This document shows, piece by piece, positions 51,001 to 60,684 of a stretch of 64,000 nt of DNA (positions within the stretch are counted from its first letter, which is position 1; every line of letters begins with the position of its first letter). The translations under genes and the position numbers were made by a program. The stretch spans positions 1-64,000 of the forward strand of contig NZ_JAKNUT010000005.1 of the NCBI RefSeq assembly GCF_023155855.1. The letters are read 5' to 3'. Under the pieces are notes generated by a model. It had not been told where the DNA came from. It made no database searches and saw nothing but the letters and a program-made list of their open reading frames with translations. The stretch is from Microbacterium aoyamense. GTDB taxonomy: Bacteria; Actinomycetota; Actinomycetes; Actinomycetales; Microbacteriaceae.

Positions 51001-53600
51001 GCGGTCGTCACGACCGTCTCCACCGTCGCCGCATCGTTCGTCGGATCGGGATCGGCCGTGACGGTCGACGCGGTCGCCGTGTTCGAGATGGTGCCGGCGG
51101 CGAGGGTCGGCGCGACGTCGGCCGTGACCGTGATCGTGGCCGAGGATGCGACGCCCGCGGCATCCGGTCCCGGCACATCGCCGAGGTCGCATGTGATCTC
51201 GGCCGCCGTCGCGCAGGTGCCGCGGCTCGAGACGACACTCGTCGCGGTGAGACCGGTGGGCAGCTGATCGGCGAGCGAGACGCTCCGCGCCGTCGACGGC
51301 CCGTGGTTGGTCACGACGATCGAGTACACGACCTGCCCGCCCGCGCGCGCGTCGCTGCTCGTCTTGGTCGTCGCGATATCCGCTTGCGGTTCCGCGGTCG
51401 TGACGGTCGCCGACGCCGAGTTGTCCGACGCGTCCGCATCGGGAGTGCTCGATGAGACCGTCGCGGTGTTGACGAGCTCGACGCCGCTCGCGGTATCGGG
51501 GAGCACGCGGGCCGTCACGGTCATGGTCATGCTCGCGCCGGGTGCCAGCCGTGGGATGGTGCAGCGCGCCGTCTCGGCTGACACGTCGCACGCTGCACCG
51601 GGGGCCGAGGCGTTCGTCAGCACGAGAGCGGCATCCCCCGCGGAGTCGGTCGCCGTGACGCCCACGGCATCGGATGGCCCGTCGTTGGTGACGGTGACGG
51701 TGTACGTCGTGGAGTCGCCGGGGGTGATGGATGCCGCGGCCGACGTCTTCTCGACACGCAGGTCCGCCTGCGTGGTGAGCGCGACGGAGGCGCCGGCTGC
51801 GTTGTTCGAGGCGTCGGGGTCGGAGCTCGCGGAGGAGACGGCCGCGACGTTGACGACGCTGAGCGCCGTCGAGCTCGAGGGCACGTCGATGACGATCGAC
51901 GCATCGACGGAGGCGCCGTTCGCGATCGTGGGCACCGTGCACGTCACGACTGCTCCGGCCGTCGCGCAGCTTCCGCCCGGCACCGTCGCCGAGGCGAGCG
52001 TCACTCCCGCCGGGAGCTGATCGGTGATGACGACGTCGCGCGCGAGGTTGGGGCCGTCATTACGGACCGTCAGCGTCGAGGTGATCTGTCCGCCCGCGAG
52101 GCCCGGGTCGGGACTCATCGACTTCGTGAGCACGAGATCGGCGACCGTCGCGACGGGGATGAGCGCCGGCGCCACCACATAGGTCAGCTCGCGGCCCAGT
52201 GTCGTGGCGGTGTAGTCGAGCACGGCCGCGTTGCGCAGCGTCGTGCCTCCGGCATCCGGCCCCACCGCTACGCGCACGCGCGCCTGCCAGGTCGCGCCGA
52301 TGCCGATCGTGCCGGCCGTGCAGGTCACGGTGCGATCGGACCCCGTGCACGTGCCCGCGCTCGGCTCCGCCGAGAGGAAGGTCGTACCGAGCGGCAGCGT
52401 GTCGGTGACGACGGCGTTCGTCGCGGGGTCCTGGCCGGTGTTCGGATAGGTCAGCGTGTACTCGAGCTCGTCGCCGGGCAGCGCGGGATTGCGGCCCGCC
52501 AAGTTCGTGACGGTCTTGGTGCTCGTCGTGAAGTCGGGCGCGAACAGCCGGATGGCCGTCGTCACGACGCCCGGGAAGTAGCGGTCGCCCGTGCTCTCGA
52601 GCGAGATCGTGGCGCTCGTCGCGCCGTTGGGGATGCCGCTGGCCGCGAGGTTCTTGACGTCGTACCCGAACATGTTGACGTGGGCGGGCGCGCGCGTCGC
52701 GACACTCGTGCCGTTGTCGTCGTTCGTGCCGTTGAAGAAGTTGCTGCCACGCGAGAGCGGCGTCGTCGACAGAAGCGTCGCGTTGAGGCGCGCCGAGTCG
52801 CCCGACGTCGAGAAGTCGCCCTCGTACGCGATCATGCCGAGCTGCGTCTCGACGGGGCCCGAGACCGGCGTTCGGAAGCCCGAGAGGTTGATGACCTGAG
52901 GTTCGTCGCGTCCCACGTCGGCGAAGCCGTCGAAGACCGTCAGGCTCCGCAGCGGGAGGCCCGGCGCGCGGAACACGACGACCAGCGACCACCCGGCGAA
53001 GCGGTCTTCGCCGGTGCCGGCGACGACGTTGGCACCCCAGTACGCACCAGGGCCTGCGCTGCGCACGAGCGCCGTCACGTCGGCGAACTCCTGATACGCC
53101 TGGTCGCCCGAGGTCGGGCCGAAGCTCGCCTGCGACGTGACGCTCGTGTAGGCCGTCGCGCCCGGTGGGCGCAGCGCCATGACCCGGCGATCGCCGACGC
53201 CGGCAACCCCACCCACGCCGCGACTGACGCGTGCGCCCCAGTACAGTCCCGCCCACAGCACCTCGCCGTCGGGAGGGGCGATCACCGTGGAACTGGACGA
53301 GTTGAATGTCGACGGATCGGTGTCGGCATCCAGGTTCGTCATCGGGAACCCGTTGTTGTTGAGCGCATTCGTGCCCGCCTGCGCGCCCGCGCATCGCGCG
53401 TCCGTGGTCGGGCAGGTGAGCAGGTTGTTGCCGAAGACCGTCACGGTGCCGTTGTCGTCGGCCGAGAAGCGCGCCGCGAACGGCACGATCGGCACCGCGA
53501 AGCCTGTGCTCGGCAGCATCGCGACAAGCAGAACGGCGAGCAGGGCGCCGACCACGCCGGTCCGCCACCACCCGTATCGGATCCCCCCGGGCTCAGGCAC
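48012..53600 (-). CDS. Giant LPPTG-anchored surface protein with DUF11 repeats
   Basis: This 1862-residue protein is secreted and anchored to the wall. It has a signal peptide (hydrophobic core VVGALLAVLLVAMLP, residues about 15-35), an N-terminal domain with GEVLWAGLYWGARV and RFAGWSLVVVFRAPGLP (DUF3344-like), then about eleven DUF11-type repeats of roughly 110-130 residues from about 370. Each begins A-D-L/I-x-K and contains TVTNxGPSxA and LPxGL motifs. Sorting signal LPPTG at 1830-1834 is followed by a hydrophobic helix and RRRRA. The GTG start has a weak ribosome binding site. No sortase gene is in the window. Confidence 0.9.
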   Translation of the reverse strand: MPEPGGIRYGWWRTGVVGALLAVLLVAMLPSTGFAVPIVPFAARFSADDNGTVTVFGNNLLTCPTTDARCAGAQAGTNALNNNGFPMTNLDADTDPSTFNSSSSTVIAPPDGEVLWAGLYWGARVSRGVGGVAGVGDRRVMALRPPGATAYTSVTSQASFGPTSGDQAYQEFADVTALVRSAGPGAYWGANVVAGTGEDRFAGWSLVVVFRAPGLPLRSLTVFDGFADVGRDEPQVINLSGFRTPVSGPVETQLGMIAYEGDFSTSGDSARLNATLLSTTPLSRGSNFFNGTNDDNGTSVATRAPAHVNMFGYDVKNLAASGIPNGATSATISLESTGDRYFPGVVTTAIRLFAPDFTTSTKTVTNLAGRNPALPGDELEYTLTYPNTGQDPATNAVVTDTLPLGTTFLSAEPSAGTCTGSDRTVTCTAGTIGIGATWQARVRVAVGPDAGGTTLRNAAVLDYTATTLGRELTYVVAPALIPVATVADLVLTKSMSPDPGLAGGQITSTLTVRNDGPNLARDVVITDQLPAGVTLASATVPGGSCATAGAVVTCTVPTIANGASVDASIVIDVPSSSTALSVVNVAAVSSASSDPDASNNAAGASVALTTQADLRVEKTSAAASITPGDSTTYTVTVTNDGPSDAVGVTATDSAGDAALVLTNASAPGAACDVSAETARCTIPRLAPGASMTMTVTARVLPDTASGVELVNTATVSSSTPDADASDNSASATVTTAEPQADIATTKTSSDARAGGQVVYSIVVTNHGPSTARSVSLADQLPTGLTATSVVSSRGTCATAAEITCDLGDVPGPDAAGVASSATITVTADVAPTLAAGTISNTATASTVTADPDPTNDAATVETVVTTAADVSITKTADPVQPAAGEDVTFTVTVSNTGPSTARDVVVADALPAGLTLLGVDPGPGVNCTGALSCAVADLDPQATATFAVRMNVPADFDLQAGAVNTATVTSSTPDPAPGNNTATATVTARAISDLAVLKWDTTGGPPPPGTPPRSFTAGETVTYYVAALNFGPSDASSARVVDTLPTGVTFVSSVPECTFTPPDLIVCDLPTVPNQFAAVFPVTVIVDAALPEGTLLTNTAEITLTDPDRVDPVSSNNLVSVTNPVTTIADLNVVKSSYSLDLPDFGFTTPSSAPPGTNIGYGIDIRNAGPSIARDVLLVDSSTMTDFHVNRILLVKPGVDPVDITAQCSWSGGDLQCPIGDVPVFAPGAASWRVQVDGLSLSNATPGTYVNAANLSSGTADANPADNTSQAPVTITDPVATFTIDKSVLGGDDINGDGASDIIPGTAFSYQIDVENVVDVTREGASDAPDVVVVDELPEGLTPIAATSTQGTCTITPPRTVTCELGTVLGPGRLPAPPPVLITVSGTAAASLAGTPTVTNTASVSSPISATVTGSVTQDVVAVADLSITKVADAPQFAAGGLAGFSLVVTNAGPSDAVQTEVGDLFPSQIVFDPAASDPTCTEIVDPAATYVSCAIGTLPAGETRTVRVAGRIPPDQAAMDVVNLGAVASAVTGEPNIDDNRSEVTVSIVQSADLVVTKTADAANYAAGGRATYTIGVTNQGPSTASDVVMTDALPAALDFVDVVAGDGVTCDFAGGEVTCTASTLAPGAAVSATIRVDLPEDIEPGPVVNTVSAASSTSDSDPASNSASATFDAFVIADIAIDKSVVTPDPVAGSAVVFALDVTNKGPQNAPSVVVSDSLPEGMRFLSGQGAACQMTNPEGIEVVTCEGGALAVGATTRILLTVSTDPSITSFSNGALVGSAAQDAVSADNFDVVEFALTPPEPPVDPPVDPPVEGEGGGSASLPGGELPPTGAPFQGIAILVALGLTALGAFLVLRRRRA

Positions 53601-53633
53601 TGGCCCCAGGCTAGACCCGGACCCTTCGTCCTG

Positions 53634-54377
53634 TCACTCGTCGCGCGAATACACCCACGGCAGCGCGCCGACCTCGAGCCGGTGGCGGGCGGATGCCTCG
53701 GAGTCCTCCACGTCGTACTGTGCATCGCCCTGCCACAGCAGCATCGGCCCGGCGGAGCCGCTTCGCGCGACGGTATCGAAGCGAGCGGTGCCCGCGCGAC
53801 GCGCGGCGTGCATCGCCTCATCTGCCGTGCGGCCGCCGGCGAGGCCGTGGAGTGTGACCCAGGTCGGCGGGTAGAGGGTGAGTTCCCCGCGTCCATGCCG
53901 ATCCAGGATGTCGTCCGGGCGCTCCCAACGGGCGCTCACCGCCTCGTCGGCTGACAGCACGAGGTCGGCGACGGGCGCGGCGGCGACGAAGAACCACGTG
54001 CGGATGCGCAGTGCGATGCCCGGCGGAGGATCCCAGACCGAGAGCGTGGCCAGGTCGCCGGGGTCGAGAACGACCCCTGTCTCCTCCCACGTCTCGCGCA
54101 CGGCGGCGCGCCGCGCGGCATCCTCTTCCCCACCCTCTCCCGCGTCCACGGGCTCGAGCTTTCCGCCCGGGAAGACCCACGCGCCCGCGAACGAACCGCG
54201 GTCGGGCCGCTCGATGAGCAGCACCTCCATCCCGTCGACGCCGTCGCGGACGAGCACGACGGTCGCCGCGACGGGGATCGCCGGGTCGGTGCCGTCGCCC
54301 GCGACGCGGGGCCGCGCGTGCCCGATCGTGTCGGCGAGCGCTCGGGTCACACGGTCGTCGGGAGTCACGCGATCCAC
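53634..54377 (-). CDS. NUDIX hydrolase
   Basis: This 247-residue NUDIX protein has WVFPGGKLEPVD and a Nudix box ending AVRETWEETGV (the REUxEExGU core). The gap between the opening GGKLE and the box is a few residues longer than usual (DAGEGGEEDAARR). GTG 54377 is the start. Substrates are unknown; diphosphate-linked nucleotides are typical. It is downstream of the MFS exporter on the same strand. Confidence 0.88.
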   Translation of the reverse strand: MDRVTPDDRVTRALADTIGHARPRVAGDGTDPAIPVAATVVLVRDGVDGMEVLLIERPDRGSFAGAWVFPGGKLEPVDAGEGGEEDAARRAAVRETWEETGVVLDPGDLATLSVWDPPPGIALRIRTWFFVAAAPVADLVLSADEAVSARWERPDDILDRHGRGELTLYPPTWVTLHGLAGGRTADEAMHAARRAGTARFDTVARSGSAGPMLLWQGDAQYDVEDSEASARHRLEVGALPWVYSRDE

Positions 54378-54404
54378 CCTAGGCGGATGCGCGTGGGCCG
54401 GCGG

Positions 54405-55589
54405 TCAGGCGGGAACGCGCACAGCTCGGCGGTCGAGCGCGAAACTCCAGAACGCGAGAGCGAGTCCGCCCAGTGCGAGCGCGACGCCCACCCACGGCGG
54501 AGCGACGAAGCCCCATCCGACGGCGATGACGACGCCACCGAGGAACGCGCCCATGCTGTTGCCGATGTTGAGAGCCGAGTGGTTGAGGGCGGCAGCGATC
54601 GACTGGTTGTCATCCGCGACATCCATCAGGCGTGTCTGGATGGCGGGGCTGAGGCCCGCCGAGACGAAGCCCGTCGCGAAGACGAAGAACCCGAGCGCCC
54701 AGATCCAGTGCGCGGTGGCGGCGAGCAGTGCCAGCACGAGGGCGAGGGCGACGAGCCCCACGAGAATCGCGCGCTTGAGGTCGACGTCGGCGAGATGTCC
54801 GCCGACGAGGTTGCCGATCGTCATGCCGAGGCCCATGAGCACGAGCACGATGGGCACCACCCACTCCGGCGAACCCGCGACGTCCGTCACGAGCGGCGCG
54901 ACGTAGCTGTAGACGGCGAAGAAGCCGCCGAACCCGACCGCGCCGATCCCGAGCGCGAGCCACACCTGCCCGATGCGGAAGACCTTGAGCTCCCGCAGGA
55001 ACGTCCGACCGGGATCCCCCTCGTGCTCGGGCACGAAGAACGCGATCGCAATGGTGGCCGCGGCGAAGATGCCCGCGACGACCATGAACGCGGCACGCCA
55101 GCCCACCTGCTGACCCAGGAACGTGCCCAGCGGGACGCCCACGACGTTGGCGACCGTGAGCCCCGTCAGCACGAACGCGACACCCTTCGCGCGCTTTCCG
55201 GGGCCGAGCACATCGGCGGCGACGAGGGCGCCGATGCCGAAGTAGGCACCGTGAGGCAGACCCGCCAGGAATCGGGATGCCGCAACCAGCTCGAACGTCG
55301 GAGCGAGGAAGGTCAGCGCATTGAAGGCCGTCAGCGCGAGAGCGAGGCCGATCATGACGCGATGGCGTGGGAACCGCGCGACGCTGCCGGCGATCGTCGG
55401 CGCACCGACCACGACGCCCAGCGCGTAGAGGGTGATGAGCCAACCCGCCTGGGCGATCGCCTGGTCCGGCGAGGCCGCCCACTGCGTCGGCAGCAGGTCC
55501 TGCGCGATGTTCGGCAGCAAGCCCATGACGACGAACTCGGTCATGCCGATGCCGAAGCTGCCGATGGCGAGGGAGAGGAGCGCCCACAT
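54405..55589 (-). CDS. MFS transporter (DHA1, AraJ/YbjJ-like)
   Basis: This 394-residue protein has 12 helices; the N-terminus is typical of AraJ-type arabinose/drug exporters (SFGIGMTEFVVMGLLPNIA). GLPHGAYFGIGALVAADV is the family's motif. ATG 55589 follows AGAGGGG at 7 bases; GTG 55622 gives an 11-residue longer alternative. The substrate is unknown. Confidence 0.88.
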   Translation of the reverse strand: MWALLSLAIGSFGIGMTEFVVMGLLPNIAQDLLPTQWAASPDQAIAQAGWLITLYALGVVVGAPTIAGSVARFPRHRVMIGLALALTAFNALTFLAPTFELVAASRFLAGLPHGAYFGIGALVAADVLGPGKRAKGVAFVLTGLTVANVVGVPLGTFLGQQVGWRAAFMVVAGIFAAATIAIAFFVPEHEGDPGRTFLRELKVFRIGQVWLALGIGAVGFGGFFAVYSYVAPLVTDVAGSPEWVVPIVLVLMGLGMTIGNLVGGHLADVDLKRAILVGLVALALVLALLAATAHWIWALGFFVFATGFVSAGLSPAIQTRLMDVADDNQSIAAALNHSALNIGNSMGAFLGGVVIAVGWGFVAPPWVGVALALGGLALAFWSFALDRRAVRVPA

Positions 55590-55672
55590 CGCCGCACCCC
55601 TCTTCGTCGAAGAGGAGGTCACCGCGCCATGCTACTGCGCGAAGAAGCGTATGTCGAATCGATTCGACAGCA

Positions 55673-55996
55673 TCAATCCCCCTCGCCGAGATCGCTCTCG
55701 GCGAGGGCGTTCTCGAGGCGCTCGATCTTGCCGTCGAGCTCACCGGCGAACCCCGGTCGGATGTCGGCCTTCAGCAAGAGCGACACGCGGGAGCCGAACG
55801 GCAGAACCGCCTCGGTCGCGCGCTTGACGACATCCATCACCTCGTCCCACTCCCCCTCGATCTCGGTGAACATCGACGTCGTCCGGTGCGGCAGACCGCT
55901 CTCGCGGACGATGCGCACGGCGGCGGCGACCGCGTCGTGGACGCTGCCGTCGGCGCGGCCGGTGCCGCTGGGTGCGACGGAGAAGGCGACGAGCAT
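55673..55996 (-). CDS. Thiamine-binding protein (MTH1187/YqgV family)
   Basis: This 107-residue protein contains VAFSVAPSGTGRADGSVHDA and MFTEIEGEWDEVMDVVKRA, and FGSRVSLLLKADIRPG, as in the thiamine-binding DUF77 family. It has a ferredoxin-like fold and is cytoplasmic. The start ATG 55996 follows GAAGGAG. The thiamine link is from the family, not from the neighbours. Confidence 0.82.
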   Translation of the reverse strand: MLVAFSVAPSGTGRADGSVHDAVAAAVRIVRESGLPHRTTSMFTEIEGEWDEVMDVVKRATEAVLPFGSRVSLLLKADIRPGFAGELDGKIERLENALAESDLGEGD

Positions 55997-56011
55997 GAGG
56001 GCTCCTTCGAT

Positions 56012-57220
56012 CTAGAGGATGGATGACGGGCGTCGCACGCGCGCGAGCTCGACGACGGACCACACGAACAGCGCGACCAGGAGGAGATTGCGCGCCGTGA
56101 GGATCGCCACGGGGCCGGGCTCGGCGTACATCACGCCGAGGTACGTGAGCGGGTAGACGAACTGCGTGAGGAGCGCGGTCGCCAGAGCCGCGACGGCGAA
56201 CCCGCGCCAGCGACGGCGATCGATCGCGAGGGCGAGCACGAGAGGTGCGATGAGCCACACCTGGAACTGCGGCGAGCCGACCTTGTTGAGCACGATGAAG
56301 CCGAGCGTGACGGCGAGTGCGAGCGGCGGGAAGAGGCGGACGAAGGATGCCCCGCGCACCGCCTTCACGGCGCCGAGCGCCGCGACCGCGGCGAGCACGA
56401 CGAACAGGAGCGGTGTCATGACGGCGCTCACGACCTCGGCGCCCGGCCCCTGCACCTGCAGGGTGTTGAGCGCCTGGTCGTAGACGATGGCAGAGTCCGG
56501 CATCCGGAACACGACGCGCCACAGCAGGTACGCGCTCACGGGCGCCTCGAGCTGCAGTCCGCGGCCGGTCTGTCCGCCGACGAAGCCGAGCGCGTGCGTG
56601 ATTCCGCCGAGCGCGAGGATGCCGAACAGCACGACGGCCGTCGTGACCGCGGCACCCGTGAAGACGGCGAGCCGGCGACGGACGACGATGAGGGCGGTCA
56701 GCAGGAGCGCGGCCGGCCAGACCTTGATCCACGTGCCGATCGCCAGGAGAGCGGATGCCAGCACCGGCCGCCCGACGAGCCACAGGCATCCGGCGATCGC
56801 GAGCGGGACGGTGAGCGCGTCGATGCGGTACATGCCGACGGGGCCGAGTGCTACGGCGAACGCGAGCCAGAACCACGCGGCGAGCACGCGGCCCTTCGAC
56901 CGCGCCGAGCCGATCAGCAGAGCGAAGGCGAGGGCGTCGCACAGGGTCACCAGGATCGCCCAGGCGATCTCGTAGCCGCCGAAGAGGTCCGCCCACGTCT
57001 GCACGACCACCATCGGGACGATCGCGAGCTGCGGATAGACCCAGTCCGCCGCGATGCCCGGGATGCCGCCGCCGGTCAGCGCCTGCCGCGCCCACGGCCC
57101 GTATGCGATCGACAGGTCTCCCATCGGCTGCGTCGGCCAGACGAACCCCGAGGCGGCGACCGCGAGATGGACGAGCACGAACGCGATCCACAACCACGCT
57201 CGCCTCGACACGGTCTCCAT
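56012..57220 (-). CDS. DUF2029/GT87-like membrane glycosyltransferase or mannosyltransferase
   Basis: This 402-residue protein has about nine to ten membrane helices. [19 protein letters not shown] near the N-terminus and [18 protein letters not shown] fit polyprenol-phosphate mannose-dependent GT-C/DUF2029 transferases. The usual catalytic acidic loop is short ([11 protein letters not shown]). The start is ATG 57220. It may transfer sugar to a lipid or wall component; no partner gene is adjacent. Confidence 0.7.
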   Translation of the reverse strand: METVSRRAWLWIAFVLVHLAVAASGFVWPTQPMGDLSIAYGPWARQALTGGGIPGIAADWVYPQLAIVPMVVVQTWADLFGGYEIAWAILVTLCDALAFALLIGSARSKGRVLAAWFWLAFAVALGPVGMYRIDALTVPLAIAGCLWLVGRPVLASALLAIGTWIKVWPAALLLTALIVVRRRLAVFTGAAVTTAVVLFGILALGGITHALGFVGGQTGRGLQLEAPVSAYLLWRVVFRMPDSAIVYDQALNTLQVQGPGAEVVSAVMTPLLFVVLAAVAALGAVKAVRGASFVRLFPPLALAVTLGFIVLNKVGSPQFQVWLIAPLVLALAIDRRRWRGFAVAALATALLTQFVYPLTYLGVMYAEPGPVAILTARNLLLVALFVWSVVELARVRRPSSIL

Positions 57221-57246
57221 CGTAGGCGGGCGGCTTCGACCCCTCG

Positions 57247-58089
57247 TCAGCCCGCGAGCACCTCCGCGACGGCCCGCGGCAGGGCCTCGGCGACGTCGAG
57301 CGCCGTGATCGGTCCGCCCGCCACCCCGGATCGCGCGGCAGCGAGCGAGCGCGCCGGGGCGTGTGCGGCCGCCGCAAGCGCCCCCGCCCGACCGTGCAGC
57401 CAGGCGGCCGACGCCGCGATCGCTGCGAGGTCGGCGCCCTCGGGAGCTCCGGCCAGCAGAGCGCCGAGGACTCCGCCGAGCACGTCGCCGGTCCCCGCCG
57501 TCGCGAGCCACGGCGTCGCCGCGTCGACGAGGATGACGCGACCGCCCGGATCGGCGACGATCGTGACCGATCCCTTGAGCAGCACGACGTTCCCCAGCGC
57601 GCGCGCGGTGTCGGCGGCGGCCTCGGAGCGGTCTTCCATCTCCCCGAGCCCGAGCGCTGTGCGCAGGCGCTCATGCTCGCGATCGTGCGGCGTCACGACG
57701 ATCGGGGCGCGCGCGTCGGGCGCGAGATCGAGCGAGCCCGCGTCGACGACGACGGGCAGATCTCCGGAGAGGATGCCGCGCAGCGCTGTGGTCTCGTCGT
57801 CTGGGCGGGATGCGGCATCCGTGCCCGAGCCGATCAGCCACGCCTGCACGCGTCCGTCCGCCGCCACCGTCTCGGGCCGCCGGGCGAGTACCGCATCGCG
57901 CGCCGTGCCCAGATACCGGACCATTCCGAGACCCGTGCGCCACGCGGCCTCGACTCCGAGCACCGCCGCCCCGGGGTATTCGACCGAGCCCGTGCGGACG
58001 CCGAGCACGCCGCGCGAGTACTTGTCGTCCTCGGCGGACGGCGGTCGCAGCACTCCGGCGACGTCGCGCGGCGACCAGGTGTCGTCCAT
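57247..58089 (-). CDS. nnrD: ADP-dependent NAD(P)H-hydrate dehydratase
   Basis: This 280-residue ribokinase-fold enzyme repairs hydrated NAD(P)H. The sequence [21 protein letters not shown] starts the domain, [16 protein letters not shown] binds nucleotide, and [20 protein letters not shown] is the anion hole with the catalytic Asp. The epimerase domain of bifunctional Nnr is absent, so the epimerase must be elsewhere. ATG 58089 is the start. Confidence 0.92.
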   Translation of the reverse strand: MDDTWSPRDVAGVLRPPSAEDDKYSRGVLGVRTGSVEYPGAAVLGVEAAWRTGLGMVRYLGTARDAVLARRPETVAADGRVQAWLIGSGTDAASRPDDETTALRGILSGDLPVVVDAGSLDLAPDARAPIVVTPHDREHERLRTALGLGEMEDRSEAAADTARALGNVVLLKGSVTIVADPGGRVILVDAATPWLATAGTGDVLGGVLGALLAGAPEGADLAAIAASAAWLHGRAGALAAAAHAPARSLAAARSGVAGGPITALDVAEALPRAVAEVLAG

Positions 58090-58120
58090 GGCACGACCCT
58101 ATCGGCCGGCCCGTCCGCTG

Positions 58121-58174
58121 CATGTCCCACTTCTCCTCGGAATGGATGCTGCATTCAGGGTGAAGTGGGACATG
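58121..58174. repeat. Nested inverted repeat between nnrD and the CNNM gene
   Basis: CATGTCCCACTTC (58121-58133) is perfectly complementary to GAAGTGGGACATG (58162-58174). Inside the loop GAATG (58140-58144) pairs with CATTC (58152-58156). A two-level hairpin would form. Confidence 0.85.
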
Positions 58175-58195
58175 ACAGGCCGGGAAGGTGCGTGC

Positions 58196-59254
58196 TCAGT
58201 AGCCGCGGCGGCGCGTGGCGTCCTGCACCTCGCCCACGAGCTCTTCGAGGACGTCTTCGAGGAAGAGCACCGCGGTCGTCGTGCCCGAGGCATCCCGCAC
58301 CTGCGCCAGGTGCCTGCCCGCACGCCGCATGAGCGCGAGGGCGTCTTCGAGATCGGTCGTCTCGAGCACCGGCACCATGTGGTGGATGCGCTTCGACGGC
58401 AGGGGCTGGACGACGTCGGCCGCGGCATCCGGACCCTCTGCGGCACGCAGCACGTCCTTCAGGTGCACGTACCCGACCGGGATGCCGGCAGGGTCCACGA
58501 TCACGTAGCGCGAGAAGCCGTGTTTGGCGACGGCGCGCTCGATCTCGTCCGGAGTCGTCGCCTGCGGCAGGGTCACGAGGTCCGCGAGCGGAACCGCGAC
58601 ATCCTTCGCCTGCTTGTCGGTGAACTCGAGGGCCGCCGTGACCGCGCCGGACGCGTCATCCAGCACTCCCTCGATCCGCGACTGATTGACGATCGTGGTG
58701 ACCTCTTCGAGCGTGAAGGTGGATGCCGCTTCGTCCTTCGGCTCGACACGGAACAGGCGCAGGATGTGGTTCGCGGTCCAGTTGAGCGTGAAGATCACGG
58801 GGTGGAAGACGCGCGACACCCACACGAGCGGGGTCGCGAGCATCAGCACGGCGCGATCGGGCACCGAGAACGCGAGGTTCTTCGGCACCATCTCGCCGAA
58901 CACGACGTGCAGATACGACACGACCAGCAGCGCGATGACGAACGCGATGACATCGACCGTGCCTTCGGCGAGACCCGTGAGACCCAGCGGCTCGGCGAGC
59001 AGGTGGTGGATCGCGGGTTCGGACACGTTCAGGATGAGCAGCGAGCAGATCGTGATGCCGAGCTGGCTCGTCGCGAGCATGAGCGTCGCGTGCTCCATCG
59101 CGTAGAGCGCGGTCTTCGCGGAGCGCGAGCCCTTCTCGGCGAGCGGCTCGATCTGCGAGCGCTTGGCCGAGATGACGGCGAACTCGGCGCCGACGAAGAA
59201 GGCGTTCGCGATGAGGAGCACGAACAGCCAGGCGATTCCGGCCCAATCGTTCAT
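58196..59254 (-). CDS. CNNM/CBS transporter-like protein (CorC/hemolysin family)
   Basis: This 352-residue protein has a DUF21/CNNM membrane domain with [20 protein letters not shown], two CBS domains ([20 protein letters not shown] and LVGEVQD near the end) but no C-terminal CorC_HlyC domain. Members handle Mg/Co ions or are membrane adaptors. It overlaps its paralogue upstream by 4 bases (ATGA). Confidence 0.88.
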   Translation of the reverse strand: MNDWAGIAWLFVLLIANAFFVGAEFAVISAKRSQIEPLAEKGSRSAKTALYAMEHATLMLATSQLGITICSLLILNVSEPAIHHLLAEPLGLTGLAEGTVDVIAFVIALLVVSYLHVVFGEMVPKNLAFSVPDRAVLMLATPLVWVSRVFHPVIFTLNWTANHILRLFRVEPKDEAASTFTLEEVTTIVNQSRIEGVLDDASGAVTAALEFTDKQAKDVAVPLADLVTLPQATTPDEIERAVAKHGFSRYVIVDPAGIPVGYVHLKDVLRAAEGPDAAADVVQPLPSKRIHHMVPVLETTDLEDALALMRRAGRHLAQVRDASGTTTAVLFLEDVLEELVGEVQDATRRRGY

Positions 59255-60582
59255 CGACGCTCACCACCCTCGGCGGTCGCGGCTTCGACGGGCATCGGGG
59301 TGGCGACGAACCGCACGCGGTCGACGCGCCGGCCGTCCATGCGCTGGACGTCGATCGTGCCGTCCTCGATCTCGAGCGTGTCGCCCGGGACGGGGATGCG
59401 CTCCAGGACGCTCATGATGAAGCCGCCCACGGTGTCGTACACGTCTCCTTCGGGGATGCGGATGCCGGTGCGGTCGAGCAGCTCGTCGGGTCGCAGCTCG
59501 CCGGGGAAGACGACCCCGTCGGCCGTGCGGGTGATGCCCGCGACGCGGCGATCGTGCTCGTCGAGCACCTCGCCCACGATCTCCTCGACGAGGTCTTCGA
59601 GCGTGACGACGCCGGCCGTTCCGCCGTACTCGTCGACGACGATCGCCATCTGGTACCCGCGGGCGCGGAGCTCGGACATGAGGGCGTCGAGGTGCACGGC
59701 CTCCGGCACGCGCAGGGGCTCGGTCGCGAGCGCCGCCGCGGGCACGTCGCTGCGGCGTTCGCGAGGAACGGCCACGGCGGCCTTGAGGTGCACGATCCCC
59801 GTGATGTCGTCCATCGAGTCGTCGTAGACCGGGAATCGGCTGTGGCCCGTGCGGCGTGCGAGCTGGATGACGTCCTCGACCGAGTCGTCGGCCGCGATCG
59901 CGTGCACGCTCGGACGCGGGGTCATGACATCCGCCGCGGTCAATCGCGAGAACGTGAGCGTGCGATCGAGGAGGGATGCCGTGTCTTCTTCGAGCAGGCC
60001 CGCGCTCGCCGAGCGGCGCACGAGGCTCGAGAGCTCTTCGGCCGTGCGGGCGCCCGAGAGCTCCTCCTTCGGCTCGACGCCGAGCAGTCGCAGGAACCCG
60101 TTCGCACTGCCGTTGAGCACGTAGATCGCGGGCTTGAAGACCGTCGTGAAGAGCGTCTGGAACGGGATGACGAGCTTCGCCGTCTGGCGCGGCACCGCGA
60201 GCGCGAAGTTCTTGGGCACGAGCTCGCCGATGATCATCGAGAAGATCGTGGCGACCGTGATCGCGATGACGACCGCGAGCGGACTCACGAGCCCGTCGGG
60301 CCAGCCCCACGACGTGAAGACGGGCCGCAAGAGGTTCGAGATCGCGGGCTCCATCGTGTAACCCGTGAGGAGCGTCGTCAGCGTGATGCCGAGCTGCGCG
60401 CTCGAGAGGTGCGTCGACGTGATCTTCAGAGCGTTGATCGTCATCGACAGGCGGGTCTCGCCCGCCGCGCGACGCGCTTCGAGGTCGGCGCGGTCGAGAT
60501 TGACGAGCGCGAACTCGCTCGCGACGAACAAGCCGGTACCGACTGTGAGCAGGAGCCCCACGCCCAGCATGACGTAATCCAT
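59251..60582 (-). CDS. CNNM/CBS protein with CorC_HlyC domain
   Basis: This 443-residue paralogue has [20 protein letters not shown] in the DUF21 domain, two CBS domains ([39 protein letters not shown]), [20 protein letters not shown] and a C-terminal CorC_HlyC domain ([25 protein letters not shown]). ATG 60582 is preferred over an upstream TTG. The two genes probably form one complex. Confidence 0.9.
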   Translation of the reverse strand: MDYVMLGVGLLLTVGTGLFVASEFALVNLDRADLEARRAAGETRLSMTINALKITSTHLSSAQLGITLTTLLTGYTMEPAISNLLRPVFTSWGWPDGLVSPLAVVIAITVATIFSMIIGELVPKNFALAVPRQTAKLVIPFQTLFTTVFKPAIYVLNGSANGFLRLLGVEPKEELSGARTAEELSSLVRRSASAGLLEEDTASLLDRTLTFSRLTAADVMTPRPSVHAIAADDSVEDVIQLARRTGHSRFPVYDDSMDDITGIVHLKAAVAVPRERRSDVPAAALATEPLRVPEAVHLDALMSELRARGYQMAIVVDEYGGTAGVVTLEDLVEEIVGEVLDEHDRRVAGITRTADGVVFPGELRPDELLDRTGIRIPEGDVYDTVGGFIMSVLERIPVPGDTLEIEDGTIDVQRMDGRRVDRVRFVATPMPVEAATAEGGERR

Positions 60583-60684
60583 CAAGCATCACCCCCGAGC
60601 GAGATCGAGGAGGGGTCGTGGGGCGTCGGTCTACTGGGAGGGTCGTCCATCGTGCCGACAAGTCTACGGGAGCACAATGGGCGG

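Noticed and set aside
48012..53600. Frameshifted cluster of several small surface proteins
   Set aside because: The frame is continuous over 1862 codons with one signal peptide and one sorting signal, so it is a single gene.
56594..59827. 1077-residue open frame on the plus strand
   Set aside because: It is low-complexity, Arg/Ser/Ala-rich and antisense to four genes with clear motifs.
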